From NCBI GenBank assembly GCA_017416185.1, contig JAFQDF010000013.1, positions 183,196-247,195 of the forward strand: a stretch of DNA of 64,000 nucleotides, given 5' to 3'. The notes under the pieces are model-generated. The model did not search any database, had not been told where the DNA came from, and saw only the letters and a program-made list of their open reading frames with translations. The stretch is from Clostridia bacterium. Lineage in GTDB: Bacteria > Bacillota > Clostridia > Oscillospirales > CAG-272. This document shows positions 1 to 8,160 of the stretch, in pieces (the first letter of the stretch is position 1; every line of letters begins with the position of its first letter). Made by a program: the position numbers and the translations under genes.

Positions 1-552
1 CTTGAGCTCTATCTGCATCTCCTTGCGAAGCTTTAAGTCAAGAGCGCCTAAAGGCTCGTCAAGAAGCAGTATCTTAGGGTTGTTTACAAGGGCGCGTGCA
101 ATAGCTATACGCTGCTGCTGACCGCCAGACATCTGATCTATGGTTCTCTTTTCAAAGCCGGCCAGATCCACGATCTCCAGCATCTCCGCAACTCTCTGCT
201 TGATCTCCTTTTCGGGCACCTTTGAAATACGAAGCCCGAAAGCAACGTTATCATAAACGTTTAAATGAGGGAAAAGGGCGTACTTCTGGAACACGGTGTT
301 TACCTGTCTTTTGTAAGGCGGCACGTCGTTGATACGCTTGCCGTTGAAAAGCAGGTCTCCCTTGTCGGGCGTGGCAAAACCGCCGATAATACGAAGGGTA
401 GTGGTCTTACCGCAGCCCGAAGGCCCCAAGAGGGTAACGAACTCGTTGTCGTGAATGTCAAGCGATATGTTGTTCAAAACAGGGGTATCGCTGTCACGGA
501 AGGTCATTGAAACGTTTTTTAATTCAATGATTTTGTTTTTGGAATTACTCAT
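1..552 (-). CDS. potA: Spermidine/putrescine-type ABC transporter ATP-binding protein, 3' end outside window
   Basis: The 5' 184 codons are visible and the C-terminus lies beyond the window edge. The ATPase would sit on the cytoplasmic face and power polyamine uptake with PotB, PotC and PotD. Visible motifs are Walker [10 protein letters not shown] (about residues 43-51), a Q-loop ending QKYALFPH, the signature SGGQQQR and Walker B ILLLDEP followed by the D-loop. The ATG at 552 has AAGGAG about 9 nt upstream. PotA fits best because the Walker A to Q-loop region resembles that family, but other CUT-type importers (iron, sulfate, sugar) share these motifs and the diagnostic C-terminal TOBE domain is not seen. 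Expression probably runs through the leader upstream. Confidence 0.82.
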   Translation of the reverse strand, partial: MSNSKNKIIELKNVSMTFRDSDTPVLNNISLDIHDNEFVTLLGPSGCGKTTTLRIIGGFATPDKGDLLFNGKRINDVPPYKRQVNTVFQKYALFPHLNVYDNVAFGLRISKVPEKEIKQRVAEMLEIVDLAGFEKRTIDQMSGGQQQRIAIARALVNNPKILLLDEPLGALDLKLRKEMQIELK

Positions 553-781
553 TTGCTTTTTGATCTCCTTAAAATAAATAATTGGTTGTGTATTATTTAT
601 TTTCGTTTCCTTTGCATACAAAAAAGCATCTACACGAAAAAAACACCCCGAAAGAGGCGGGAACCTCACCAGAGTGACAAACAAATCATGCAGTAAGAGC
701 CGTAAAGCCCTCAAAAATATATGCAAAATCCGTTTCTGTAAAATACAAGATAATAATATCAAAAACTGTATATAAATGCAA
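553..781 (-). promoter_or_regulatory. Promoter and about 190-nt leader with intrinsic terminator upstream of potA
   Basis: On the minus strand TTGCAT (781-776) and TATTAT (758-753) are spaced 17 nt apart, predicting a transcript start near 746. The leader contains a hairpin at 676-644: a CACTCT/GGGGTG outer stem and a GAGG/CCTC inner stem, followed by seven T (643-637). This looks like an intrinsic terminator inside the 5' leader, about 85 nt before the ATG, so the transporter is probably controlled by attenuation or a riboswitch. I could not match the leader to a known riboswitch class. Confidence 0.5.
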
Positions 782-795
782 TAGTTTTTGTAAAA

Positions 796-1344
796 TTATT
801 TCATAATTGTTGATGTAAACAGAAATACCGACAAAGCAAAAACGCTTATATTTCCGTTAAGCACAAGGAGAATATATATTCCCGCAAGCCAAAGAAGAAA
901 AAGAAATACGTAGGATATTATCCCGGCTATTTTCTCTGCCCTGTCGGGGTCCACAAAGCAAAGCAATATCGCCTCAAGGGCATTTCCGCCGTCAAGACCT
1001 TTTACAGGCATTAAATTTATCAGGGCATACAGAAAATTTGTACAGGCAAAAAAGCCGTGTCCGCAAAGTAGCAAAAACACGGCAATATTTACTGCAATTC
1101 CTGCAAGGGACAGTAGTATCTCTCTTGGATAGGAAATGTATTTCTGTTCTCTTTTTATATCTATTCCCACAGGCAGAAGAACAACCGATTCCACACCGAT
1201 ACCAAAAAGCACCATAACAAGGAGATGGCCCGCCTCATGGAGGAGAACAGCCAAAAATATCAGCCCGAGATATACGGTCGGCTCGATGAATATAAGACCT
1301 GCAAGGCAAATTACCGTTATTGAGGGAATTTTAATCTTCAACAA
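796..1344 (-). CDS. M50-family (SpoIVFB-like) membrane zinc metalloprotease
   Basis: A 182-residue polytopic membrane protein with the zinc-binding HEAGH motif (about residues 37-41) in the second hydrophobic segment and a downstream LMPVKGLDGG segment that matches the second metal-ligand region (NPDG-like) of site-2 proteases. These enzymes cut membrane-embedded substrates; SpoIVFB activates pro-sigma-K in spore formers. The size is shorter than SpoIVFB and no CBS domain is visible. Start is TTG with GGAG 5 nt upstream (a second TTG follows directly). The only nearby upstream gene is a 68-residue single-pass protein. A sporulation role is inferred from family only. Confidence 0.75.
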   Translation of the reverse strand: MLKIKIPSITVICLAGLIFIEPTVYLGLIFLAVLLHEAGHLLVMVLFGIGVESVVLLPVGIDIKREQKYISYPREILLSLAGIAVNIAVFLLLCGHGFFACTNFLYALINLMPVKGLDGGNALEAILLCFVDPDRAEKIAGIISYVFLFLLWLAGIYILLVLNGNISVFALSVFLFTSTIMK

Positions 1345-1480
1345 AGCTACTCCAAATCAAATGAAATTTTTGTTGTATTACTGCAACAAAAATCTTCTGA
1401 ATTCAGCACCCCGACTTTATGGCTATCGCCATTCCGCTGGATAATCACACCAACCGTATCAAAGATAGGGGGGTCATGGA

Positions 1481-1508
1481 TCTGCACTCTGCATTCTGTA
1501 TTCAGTAT
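1481..1508. repeat. Heptamer repeat run overlapping a stop codon
   Basis: Four consecutive 7-nt words, TCTGCAC, TCTGCAT, TCTGTAT and TCAGTAT, run without gaps. The last contains the complement of the TGA stop of the small gene ending at 1502. The same word family occurs at 8051-8160 and 29504-29531, each time touching a stop codon. Confidence 0.6.
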
Positions 1509-1708
1509 AATTCTTCGGTTTCCTCTGCCGGAGTCTCCCCCGAGATCTCCGCCATAGCTGCTACATCTTCCATAGTTTCAGAGGGGTTATAAATGACCTT
1601 GACCGCTACCATCGTTGCTACCAGGCAGGTCATAAAAATTATGGTCTTAAGGGATGCCGGATTATTCTTCTGCCTGTTCATGGGCTTGTTTGTGTAAGTA
1701 ATTTTCAT
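1502..1708 (-). CDS. Small single-pass membrane protein upstream of the M50 protease
   Basis: A 68-residue protein with a basic N-terminus, one hydrophobic segment (about residues 22-42) and an acidic tail rich in Glu, Ala and Thr, predicted outside the membrane. AGGAAGGTG lies just upstream of the ATG, so it is probably translated. It sits about 160 bp upstream of the M50 protease in the same orientation. SpoIVFB is normally preceded by its partner SpoIVFA, a larger single-pass protein with an extracytoplasmic LytM-like domain; this gene holds that position but lacks the domain. No family was recognised. Confidence 0.55.
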   Translation of the reverse strand: MKITYTNKPMNRQKNNPASLKTIIFMTCLVATMVAVKVIYNPSETMEDVAAMAEISGETPAEETEELY

Positions 1709-1758
1709 ATGCCTTCACCTTCCTCGGTACATTATATTCGGTAAAGGCGAGGAGTATG

Positions 1759-1790
1759 AAAAAAGGAGGGTGATCTTCACTCTCCTTTTT
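1759..1790 (-). terminator. Intrinsic terminator of the zinc-ribbon gene
   Basis: The hairpin GGAGaGTGA/TCACcCTCC is flanked by A and T runs and lies just after the stop codon at 1796, reading on the minus strand. Confidence 0.75.
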
Positions 1791-1795
1791 GATTA

Positions 1796-2596
1796 TTATG
1801 CGATATCCTGCATTGCAGACAGGTCAAGAACCTTCCAGCCGCCTCCGGTCTTTACAACCAGAAGGGTCATAGAGGTTTCATTGGTATCCTTGTCTCCGTC
1901 TTCCTTGACGGTGATCTCAATATCAAGCTCTACGGTATATGCCTTCTTGATCTTCTTGGTTTTTACGTAGTCATCTATATCAAGACCCATACTGTCAAAG
2001 GCACTTTCGTAATACTCAAGCTTATCTTCGATGTCATCCTCGTCAAGCTTGTCGGTATCATCGATCTCAACCTTGAACTTCATACTGTCATACTCATCCT
2101 TGACTTCTTTCTTCATCTTCTTGAAGAGTGCAGGCATTATATCAGAGGACTTCTTTATCTTTACGTCCATCTCGTCCTCTAACTCATCAAAGAAGTCATC
2201 TTCATCGACATCTTCATCGTCACAGTATTCCTTAACGTAGTCCTTCATTACCTTGTCATAATTGACAGCGGAGTTCTTGTTGACACCCTTATAGTTAAAG
2301 CTGAGCATACTCTCAGCGTACTTCTTTGCCACTTTCTCGTAGCCTTTACCGCCGCAAGCGGAGAGGATAATGATAAGAACCACAATAACTGCGACAGCAG
2401 CAAGCACCACCTTGAGATTGGAACGTACAAAAGACACAATCTTATCTACAGGACTCTGCTGCTTGGGCGCAGGATCGGGTGCAGAATTGGGGTTAGGATT
2501 GGGATTAGGATTGGCAGAGTTATCAAAGTTAGCTCCGCAATTTCCGCAAAAAGCGGATCCGTCAGGGAGCTGTGCTCCGCAGCTGGGACAAAACAT
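1796..2596 (-). CDS. Zinc-ribbon membrane protein
   Basis: A 266-residue protein starting with a treble-clef zinc ribbon (CPSC at 3-6, CGNC at 17-20), then an Asn-Pro repeat linker (about 28-38), a transmembrane helix (about 61-80) and an acidic, Lys/Asp/Glu-rich extracytoplasmic domain of about 180 residues. This order (cytoplasmic zinc ribbon, one helix, outside domain) is common in Firmicutes proteins annotated as zinc-ribbon domain-containing. The outer domain has a DUF4878/NTF2-like flavour in its TLLVVKTGGGWKVLD ending, but I would not assign it. The start has a good Shine-Dalgarno (CAGGAGG) upstream. Confidence 0.75.
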   Translation of the reverse strand: MFCPSCGAQLPDGSAFCGNCGANFDNSANPNPNPNPNSAPDPAPKQQSPVDKIVSFVRSNLKVVLAAVAVIVVLIIILSACGGKGYEKVAKKYAESMLSFNYKGVNKNSAVNYDKVMKDYVKEYCDDEDVDEDDFFDELEDEMDVKIKKSSDIMPALFKKMKKEVKDEYDSMKFKVEIDDTDKLDEDDIEDKLEYYESAFDSMGLDIDDYVKTKKIKKAYTVELDIEITVKEDGDKDTNETSMTLLVVKTGGGWKVLDLSAMQDIA

Positions 2597-2705
2597 TGTG
2601 TGTTCCTCCTGAAAATGTTAATTTTTCTTTACGAAAATATTATAACAGGTGAAAACGGCTTTGTCAATATAATTACTGCTTTATTTGTTAATCTTTATGT
2701 ATAGC

Positions 2706-2734
2706 TTGACAAATAAGATAATATTTCATATAAT
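2706..2734 (+). promoter_or_regulatory. Sigma-A promoter of the aspartate kinase operon
   Basis: Consensus TTGACA (2706-2711) and TATAAT (2729-2734) are separated by exactly 17 nt. The following leader of about 45 nt is AT-rich and holds no obvious T-box or lysine-riboswitch elements. Confidence 0.85.
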
Positions 2735-2786
2735 AACTATAATTTGATTATTATATATTATATTTTGTAAGAGGAGAAATTCCGAA

Positions 2787-4097
2787 ATGTTAAAGGTAGT
2801 AAAGTTCGGCGGCAGTTCCCTTGCCGACGCAAAGCAATTCAAAAAGGTTGCAGATATCGTACTGGCAGAAAACTGCCGGCACTACGTTGTCCCCTCCGCT
2901 CCCGGAAAGAGATTTTCCGAGGATGACAAGGTCACGGATCTCTTGTATGCCTGCTATGAGAAGGCGTCCAAGGGTGAAAGCATAGATGACGTATTCACCC
3001 GTATAACCGACCGTTACGACGGTATTATAAAGGACCTGGGTCTTGAGGACTTCAGTCTTGAAGAGGATTATTACTTTATCCGTCACTCGGTGCTCCATAA
3101 GGCAGGCAGAGACTTTGTTGCCAGCCGTGGTGAGTACCTCAACGGTAAGATACTTGCAAAGTATCTCAATTTTGATTTTATAGATGCGGCAGAAGTTATC
3201 TTCTTCAAGGATGACGGCACCTTTGACGCAGAGAGAACAAACGACGCCATGTCCCAGAGACTGGCAAAGCACGAGTATGCCGTTATCCCCGGCTTCTATG
3301 GTGCAATGCCCAATGACACCATAAAGACCTTCTCAAGAGGAGGCTCAGATATCACAGGCTCTATCGTTGCCCGTGCAGCTCAGGCAGATATCTATGAGAA
3401 CTGGACCGATGTTTCCGGTTTCCTTATGGCAGACCCCAGGATCATCGAAAATCCTCAGGTTATCGATACCATCACCTACCGTGAGCTCCGTGAGCTTTCC
3501 TATATGGGTGCTACCGTACTTCATGAGGATGCAATATTCCCTGTACGTATTGCAGGTATTCCCATAAATATCAAGAACACCAATAACCCCGAGGACAGAG
3601 GAACAATGATCGTTCCCGTAGCCGAGGATACCAGTAAGGTCATTACAGGTATCGCAGGCAAGAAGGGCTTTAGTGTTATTACCGTTGAGAAGGATATGAT
3701 GAACTCCGAGCTCGGATTTGGCAGAAGAGTTCTTGAGGTTCTTGAGAACGAGGGCATCTCCTTTGAGCATCTCCCCTCGGGCATTGATACTATGAGTGTT
3801 ATCGTTAACACCGCTTCTCTTGAGGATAAGCGTACCCGCATCATTCCCCAGATCTGCAAGGCAACAGACCCCGACACCATCGCTATCCACGACGACCTTG
3901 CTCTTATCGCGGTGGTTGGTAGAGGAATGGTTGCCTCCAAGGGTGTTGCTGCAAAGCTGCTTACCTCTATAGCAAAGGCGGATATCAATGTGCGTATGAT
4001 AGATCAAGGCTCCTGTGAGCTTAATATCATAATCGCAGTTGATGCAGAGGATTTTGAAAAGGCCCTGCGCGCGATATACGCTGAATTTGTTGCCTGA
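2787..4097 (+). CDS. lysC: Aspartate kinase
   Basis: Phosphorylates aspartate, the first step to lysine, threonine, methionine and diaminopimelate, in the cytoplasm. The 436-residue protein has the N-terminal KFGGSS motif (4-9), the SRGGSDITGS substrate/ATP motif near residue 185 and two C-terminal ACT regions (about 295-436) that usually bind the feedback amino acid. Length matches single-function aspartokinases. Start ATG has GAGGAG 9 nt upstream. The stop overlaps the next start (TGATGG arrangement), so it is translationally coupled to the FkbM methyltransferase. The isozyme (lysine- or threonine-sensitive) cannot be told from sequence alone, so the symbol stands for the function. Confidence 0.93.
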   Translation: MLKVVKFGGSSLADAKQFKKVADIVLAENCRHYVVPSAPGKRFSEDDKVTDLLYACYEKASKGESIDDVFTRITDRYDGIIKDLGLEDFSLEEDYYFIRHSVLHKAGRDFVASRGEYLNGKILAKYLNFDFIDAAEVIFFKDDGTFDAERTNDAMSQRLAKHEYAVIPGFYGAMPNDTIKTFSRGGSDITGSIVARAAQADIYENWTDVSGFLMADPRIIENPQVIDTITYRELRELSYMGATVLHEDAIFPVRIAGIPINIKNTNNPEDRGTMIVPVAEDTSKVITGIAGKKGFSVITVEKDMMNSELGFGRRVLEVLENEGISFEHLPSGIDTMSVIVNTASLEDKRTRIIPQICKATDPDTIAIHDDLALIAVVGRGMVASKGVAAKLLTSIAKADINVRMIDQGSCELNIIIAVDAEDFEKALRAIYAEFVA

Positions 4098-5140
4098 TGG
4101 ACATCTGGAAATATCTGAGTGCTTCGGATAAACCAAAAGTAATATATGGTATGGGAAACGGAGCGGATAAGATCCTCTCCGTTTTCGCAGATTACGGTAT
4201 AGAATGCTCGGGGGTCTTTGCTTCAGATGATTTCTACCGACCGGGAAAAAGCTTTCACGGTATGCCTGTGGAAAGATATTCGGATCTCTGTCGAAAATAC
4301 AGAGATTTTATTGTCCTTGTCTCCTTTGCCACATCCCTTCCTGAGGTAAGGAAAAACATCCTTGCCATTGCCTCTGAGCGCGAGCTTTACGCACCCTGTG
4401 TTCCTGTATACGGCGACACGCTTTTTACCGATGAGTATTACAAGGAGCACAGCTCCGAGATCGCATCGGCAAGACAGCTTCTCTGTGATGAACGCTCAAG
4501 TGAGATATTTGATAATATAATCTCATACCGACTCTCAGGCAGGCTTGAATTTCTTTTCAAGGCTGAGGATGATCCGGACGAGGTGTGGAAGGAAATATTG
4601 AGGCCCGGGGATTATCGTATCATTGCAGACTGCGGAGCTTATACAGGAGATACCGCCTCACAGTTTATTGAAAAATGCCCCAACCTTAAAAGGATCCTTG
4701 CTCTCGAGCCGGATCCGCGGAATTTCAGACGGCTCCGTACACTTGAAGATGACCGCGTAATACCGATAAACAAGGGAGCTTGGGATAAGGCAGAGCAAGT
4801 AGAATTCAATATGGGAGCAGGCAGAGGTGCCGCCCAGGGAAAGCAGGGCAAAACTGTTCTGCTTGACTTTGACACTCTTGACTCGGTGACTGACGGTGAA
4901 AGGATAGACTATATCAAATACGACGTAGAGGGTGCTGAGGATAAGGCTCTTTCGGGCAGCATAAAAACGATTGAACGCTGCGCTCCCGATCTTCTGGTGT
5001 CACTCTATCACCGTACCGAGGATATTTTTAAGCTTATAGAAAAGGTACATACTCTATGTCCTGCCCACAAGCTTTATTTAAGAAGATTCAGCTATATCCC
5101 CGACTGGGATATAAATCTATACGCAATAAAGAGGACGTAA
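4097..5140 (+). CDS. FkbM-family SAM-dependent methyltransferase
   Basis: The 347-residue protein has a Rossmann-like N-terminal segment (VIYGMGNGADKI, residues 15-26) and a C-terminal FkbM methyltransferase domain: SAM-binding DCGAYTGDT (178-186), LEPDP (203-207) and IDYIKYDVEGAED (270-282). FkbM enzymes O-methylate sugars or small molecules, often in surface glycan or glycopeptide pathways; the acceptor is unknown here. It overlaps the aspartate kinase stop by 1 nt and is followed within 3 nt by an SLH surface-protein gene, which would fit cell-surface glycan modification, though that is inference from position. Confidence 0.85.
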   Translation: MDIWKYLSASDKPKVIYGMGNGADKILSVFADYGIECSGVFASDDFYRPGKSFHGMPVERYSDLCRKYRDFIVLVSFATSLPEVRKNILAIASERELYAPCVPVYGDTLFTDEYYKEHSSEIASARQLLCDERSSEIFDNIISYRLSGRLEFLFKAEDDPDEVWKEILRPGDYRIIADCGAYTGDTASQFIEKCPNLKRILALEPDPRNFRRLRTLEDDRVIPINKGAWDKAEQVEFNMGAGRGAAQGKQGKTVLLDFDTLDSVTDGERIDYIKYDVEGAEDKALSGSIKTIERCAPDLLVSLYHRTEDIFKLIEKVHTLCPAHKLYLRRFSYIPDWDINLYAIKRT

Positions 5141-5142
5141 AA

Positions 5143-6555
5143 ATGTTAAAAAGAATTTCTGCATTGGTAATTGTGTTTTTAATGGTCTTATCAGCCCTGC
5201 CGGTCAATGCTGCCATAGTGACGGACGAGGGTTTGCTTCCATTCACCGACGTACGCTCAGGCTGGTATCTTCCCGCAGTGGAGTTTTGTTACGTCAACCG
5301 AATCATGTCGGGTAAATCCGAGACCTGCTTTGATCCCAAGGGTCTTACCACCCGTGAGCAGATGATGACTGTGCTCTGTATGCTCAGCCCTGACGATACC
5401 GTTTATCCCCAGTGCTCCTTCACTGATGTCGGGGCGAGCTCCTGGTATACCCCTTACGTAAATATGGCGGTAGCCAAGGGTTACACAAGCGGTATTTCCG
5501 ACACTCTCTTCGGTGTGGGTAAGACCCTCACCAGACAGGAGACCGTTACTCTGATGTATAACTTTGCCAGAGCAAACGGCAAACAATGTCCCACAGAAGG
5601 AGATCTCAGCGTATTTGCAGATACTGCAGACACAGCAGACTGGGCTCTTGATGCTTTCAGCTGGGCTGTACGAGAGGGTATTATTGCAGGAGCAAACGGA
5701 AAGCTTAACCCCCGTAATCCAATCACCCGCGGTGAGCTTGCACAGATAATGTTCACCTTCACCGAGAAGGAACTTTATGACTGCGAGCACAGCTACACCG
5801 AGGAAAGCTGTACCGAGTCGGCTGTATGCACCCTCTGCGGTCTTATCAAGGGTATGCCTTTGGGTCACAGCTATCCCATACTCAACTGCAGTGTGGGAAG
5901 CGACTGTGAAAGATGTGGTAAGCACATTGTTCCCGAGGGACATAAATTTACAGGTGCTGACTGTACCAAGCCTATGACCTGTTCTGTATGCGGTGCTTCA
6001 AGCGGCACAGCTCTGGGACACACCACCGATTGCGGTATTTGTGCAAGATGCGGTGTTGAGGTGTTCAAGGACAACTACAGCAGATTTGTTTATTATATGA
6101 CTCAGCGCGGTATGACTGACAGTTCTGACCTCAACGTAAAATACCTTATGGCAAACGTAAAGCACACCGACGGCAATACAAGCACTCAGTACGTTAAATA
6201 TAACACAATCACCCGGCGTACCACCTTTGAGATAATATACAAATTTGTCGATAAGGAGCATTACGTCAGAACGATTATTACAATGGACCTCGGTCCCGGC
6301 AGCTCTTACTACGTAGAGAGCTATTACTCGATGAACAGCGACCTTACCCGCTATCCCTTCTACGGATCGGGCAGGATAACCGCATCTGACAATTCCTTTG
6401 TGCTTAACAGCTATCACGGAGATTCCTCTTACCGCAAGCAATTTGAGTCTGTGGTAAAGGGAACTCTGCTTCTCAACCTCGATGCATCCAATACACTTAT
6501 AAAAGAATTCACCGGAATTTCCATGGCGGATTTCGGTTTTACGGCTTTTAAATGA
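5143..6555 (+). CDS. Secreted SLH-domain surface protein with Cys-rich repeat region
   Basis: The start at 5143 is chosen because it begins a clear signal peptide (MLKRISALVIVFLMVLSALP, cleavage near NAA) and has GAGGACG upstream; an in-frame ATG at 5056 lies inside the previous gene. The mature 470-residue precursor has three SLH repeats (about 27-80, 88-140, 150-215; for example FTDVGASSWYTPYVNMAVAKG), which bind secondary cell-wall polymer, then four or five short C-x2-C repeats each ending in GH (about 225-330), and a C-terminal domain of about 140 residues with no recognised family. The CxxC-GH repeats may bind metal or form disulfides outside the cell. Confidence 0.85.
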   Translation: MLKRISALVIVFLMVLSALPVNAAIVTDEGLLPFTDVRSGWYLPAVEFCYVNRIMSGKSETCFDPKGLTTREQMMTVLCMLSPDDTVYPQCSFTDVGASSWYTPYVNMAVAKGYTSGISDTLFGVGKTLTRQETVTLMYNFARANGKQCPTEGDLSVFADTADTADWALDAFSWAVREGIIAGANGKLNPRNPITRGELAQIMFTFTEKELYDCEHSYTEESCTESAVCTLCGLIKGMPLGHSYPILNCSVGSDCERCGKHIVPEGHKFTGADCTKPMTCSVCGASSGTALGHTTDCGICARCGVEVFKDNYSRFVYYMTQRGMTDSSDLNVKYLMANVKHTDGNTSTQYVKYNTITRRTTFEIIYKFVDKEHYVRTIITMDLGPGSSYYVESYYSMNSDLTRYPFYGSGRITASDNSFVLNSYHGDSSYRKQFESVVKGTLLLNLDASNTLIKEFTGISMADFGFTAFK

Positions 6556-6567
6556 GAGGAGACTATT

Positions 6568-8025
6568 ATGGAAAGAGAATTCGTACGCGAAAATTATACG
6601 ATGCTCTGCGATTTCTATGAGCTTACAATGGGCAACGGCTATTTCTGCTCCGGTATCAAGGACAGGATCACATATTTTGATCTCTTCTTCAGAAAGGTCC
6701 CCGACAACGGAGGCTTTGCTATAGCGGCAGGTCTTGAGCAGGTCATCGAATATATCGAAAACCTTAATTTCACCGATGAGGATATAGAGTTTCTTCGCTC
6801 AAAGGGTTGCTTTGGAGAGGAGTTTCTTGAATATCTGAGAAATTTCAGATTCACAGGTGATATATATGCCGTTCCCGAGGGAACTCCCGTATTTCCCCGT
6901 GAGCCTCTTATAACCGTAAGAGCTCCCGCTATTGAAGCTCAGTTTATAGAGACCTATCTGCTGCTATGCTACAATCACCAGTGTCTTGTGGCAACAAAGG
7001 CAAACAGAATAGTCCGTGCCGCAGACGGCAGACCTGTATCAGAGTTTGGTTCCCGCCGCGCTCACGGTGTTCAGGGTGCTATTATGGGTGCCCGTGCCGC
7101 ATATATCGGAGGCTGCTCAAGCACAGCCTGCACTATTGCCGAGCAGCAGTTCGGCGTTCCCGCAGGAGGAACCATGGCTCATTCCTGGGTTCAGATGTTC
7201 GATTCCGAGCTTGAGGCATTTGATACTTACTGCAAGCTTTACCCCAACAATCCCTGTCTGCTTATCGACACCTACAACGTGCTTAAAAGCGGTGTTCCCC
7301 ACGCTATAGAGATATTCCAAAAATACGGTATCACCAAGTGTGCTGTGCGTATAGATTCGGGGGATATAACCTACCTTTCAAAGAAAACCAGAAAAATGCT
7401 GGACGAGGCAGGACTTACCGAATGCCGCATCATCGTTTCCAACTCTCTTGACGAGTATATCATCCGTGACATCATACGTCAGGGGGCCTGTATAGACGCC
7501 TTCGGTGTAGGCGAGAGGCTGGTCACCGCAAAGAGCGAGCCTGTGTTCGGCGGTGTGTATAAGCTGGTAGCCGTGGAGAAGGATGACGGAAGCATCAAGC
7601 CTAAGATAAAGATCAGTGAAAACTCTATCAAGATAACCACGCCCCATTTCAAAAAGACCTACCGTATATACGAAAAGGCAACCGACAAGGCTATTGCGGA
7701 CCTTATGTGTCTCCATGACGAGACTATAGACGAGACCAAGCCTCTTCTTATCTTCGATCCCGACAACACCTGGAAGGAAAAGGAGATAAAGGACTTCTAC
7801 GTTGAAGAGCTTCAGAAGCCTATATTCATCGGCGGTAAGCTGGTGTATGAGCGACCCACCACAGAAGAGATACGTAACTATTGCCGTGAGCAGATAGAAC
7901 GTCAGTGGGACGAGGTAAAGCGTTTTGAATATCCCCATAACTACTATGTGGATATGTCTCAGAAGCTCTGGGACTGCCGTCACGAATTATTACGTAAAGC
8001 AAGCAGAAGAATGGAAGAAGAATAA
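6568..8025 (+). CDS. pncB: Nicotinate phosphoribosyltransferase
   Basis: Makes nicotinate mononucleotide from nicotinate and PRPP, the entry step of NAD salvage. The 485-residue length and the motifs LTMGNGYF (about 19-26), SEFGSRRAHG (about 149-158, with the conserved basic substrate-binding residues), GGTMAHSW (about 195-202) and IRIDSGD-type (AVRIDSGDITYLSKK, about 257-271) identify it. The N-terminal DFYELTM is typical. GAGGAG precedes the ATG. The gene follows the SLH protein by 12 nt, probably in the same transcript, and ends at a strong terminator. Confidence 0.96.
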   Translation: MEREFVRENYTMLCDFYELTMGNGYFCSGIKDRITYFDLFFRKVPDNGGFAIAAGLEQVIEYIENLNFTDEDIEFLRSKGCFGEEFLEYLRNFRFTGDIYAVPEGTPVFPREPLITVRAPAIEAQFIETYLLLCYNHQCLVATKANRIVRAADGRPVSEFGSRRAHGVQGAIMGARAAYIGGCSSTACTIAEQQFGVPAGGTMAHSWVQMFDSELEAFDTYCKLYPNNPCLLIDTYNVLKSGVPHAIEIFQKYGITKCAVRIDSGDITYLSKKTRKMLDEAGLTECRIIVSNSLDEYIIRDIIRQGACIDAFGVGERLVTAKSEPVFGGVYKLVAVEKDDGSIKPKIKISENSIKITTPHFKKTYRIYEKATDKAIADLMCLHDETIDETKPLLIFDPDNTWKEKEIKDFYVEELQKPIFIGGKLVYERPTTEEIRNYCREQIERQWDEVKRFEYPHNYYVDMSQKLWDCRHELLRKASRRMEEE

Positions 8026-8050
8026 AAGGACACCTTTCGGTGTCCTTTTT
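8025..8050 (+). terminator. Intrinsic terminator after pncB
   Basis: AAAAGGACACC, loop TTTC, GGTGTCC and a T run directly follow the pncB stop. Confidence 0.85.
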
Positions 8051-8160
8051 AAGTGCAAAGTGCAAAATGCAAAGTGTAAAGTTATGGATGAAAATAGTGG
8101 TAAAATACCACTATTTTCTTCATTAATTCTGCATTCTTAATTCTGCATTCTGCATTCTCA
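8051..8160. repeat. Heptamer repeats flanking a 13-bp perfect hairpin
   Basis: Between convergent pncB and rarA lie five 7-nt words (AAGTGCA, AAGTGCA, AAATGCA, AAGTGTA, AAGTTAT; 8051-8085), a perfect 13-bp hairpin (8090-8102 with 8106-8118, loop AAA) and six further words (TTCATTA, ATTCTGC, ATTCTTA, ATTCTGC, ATTCTGC, ATTCTCA; 8119-8160). The last word includes the rarA stop codon. The 7-nt period is exact on both sides of the hairpin. Confidence 0.8.

Noticed and set aside
2597..2786. Lysine riboswitch or T-box before aspartate kinase
   Set aside because: The transcript leader after the consensus promoter is only about 45 nt and AT-rich; neither element would fit.
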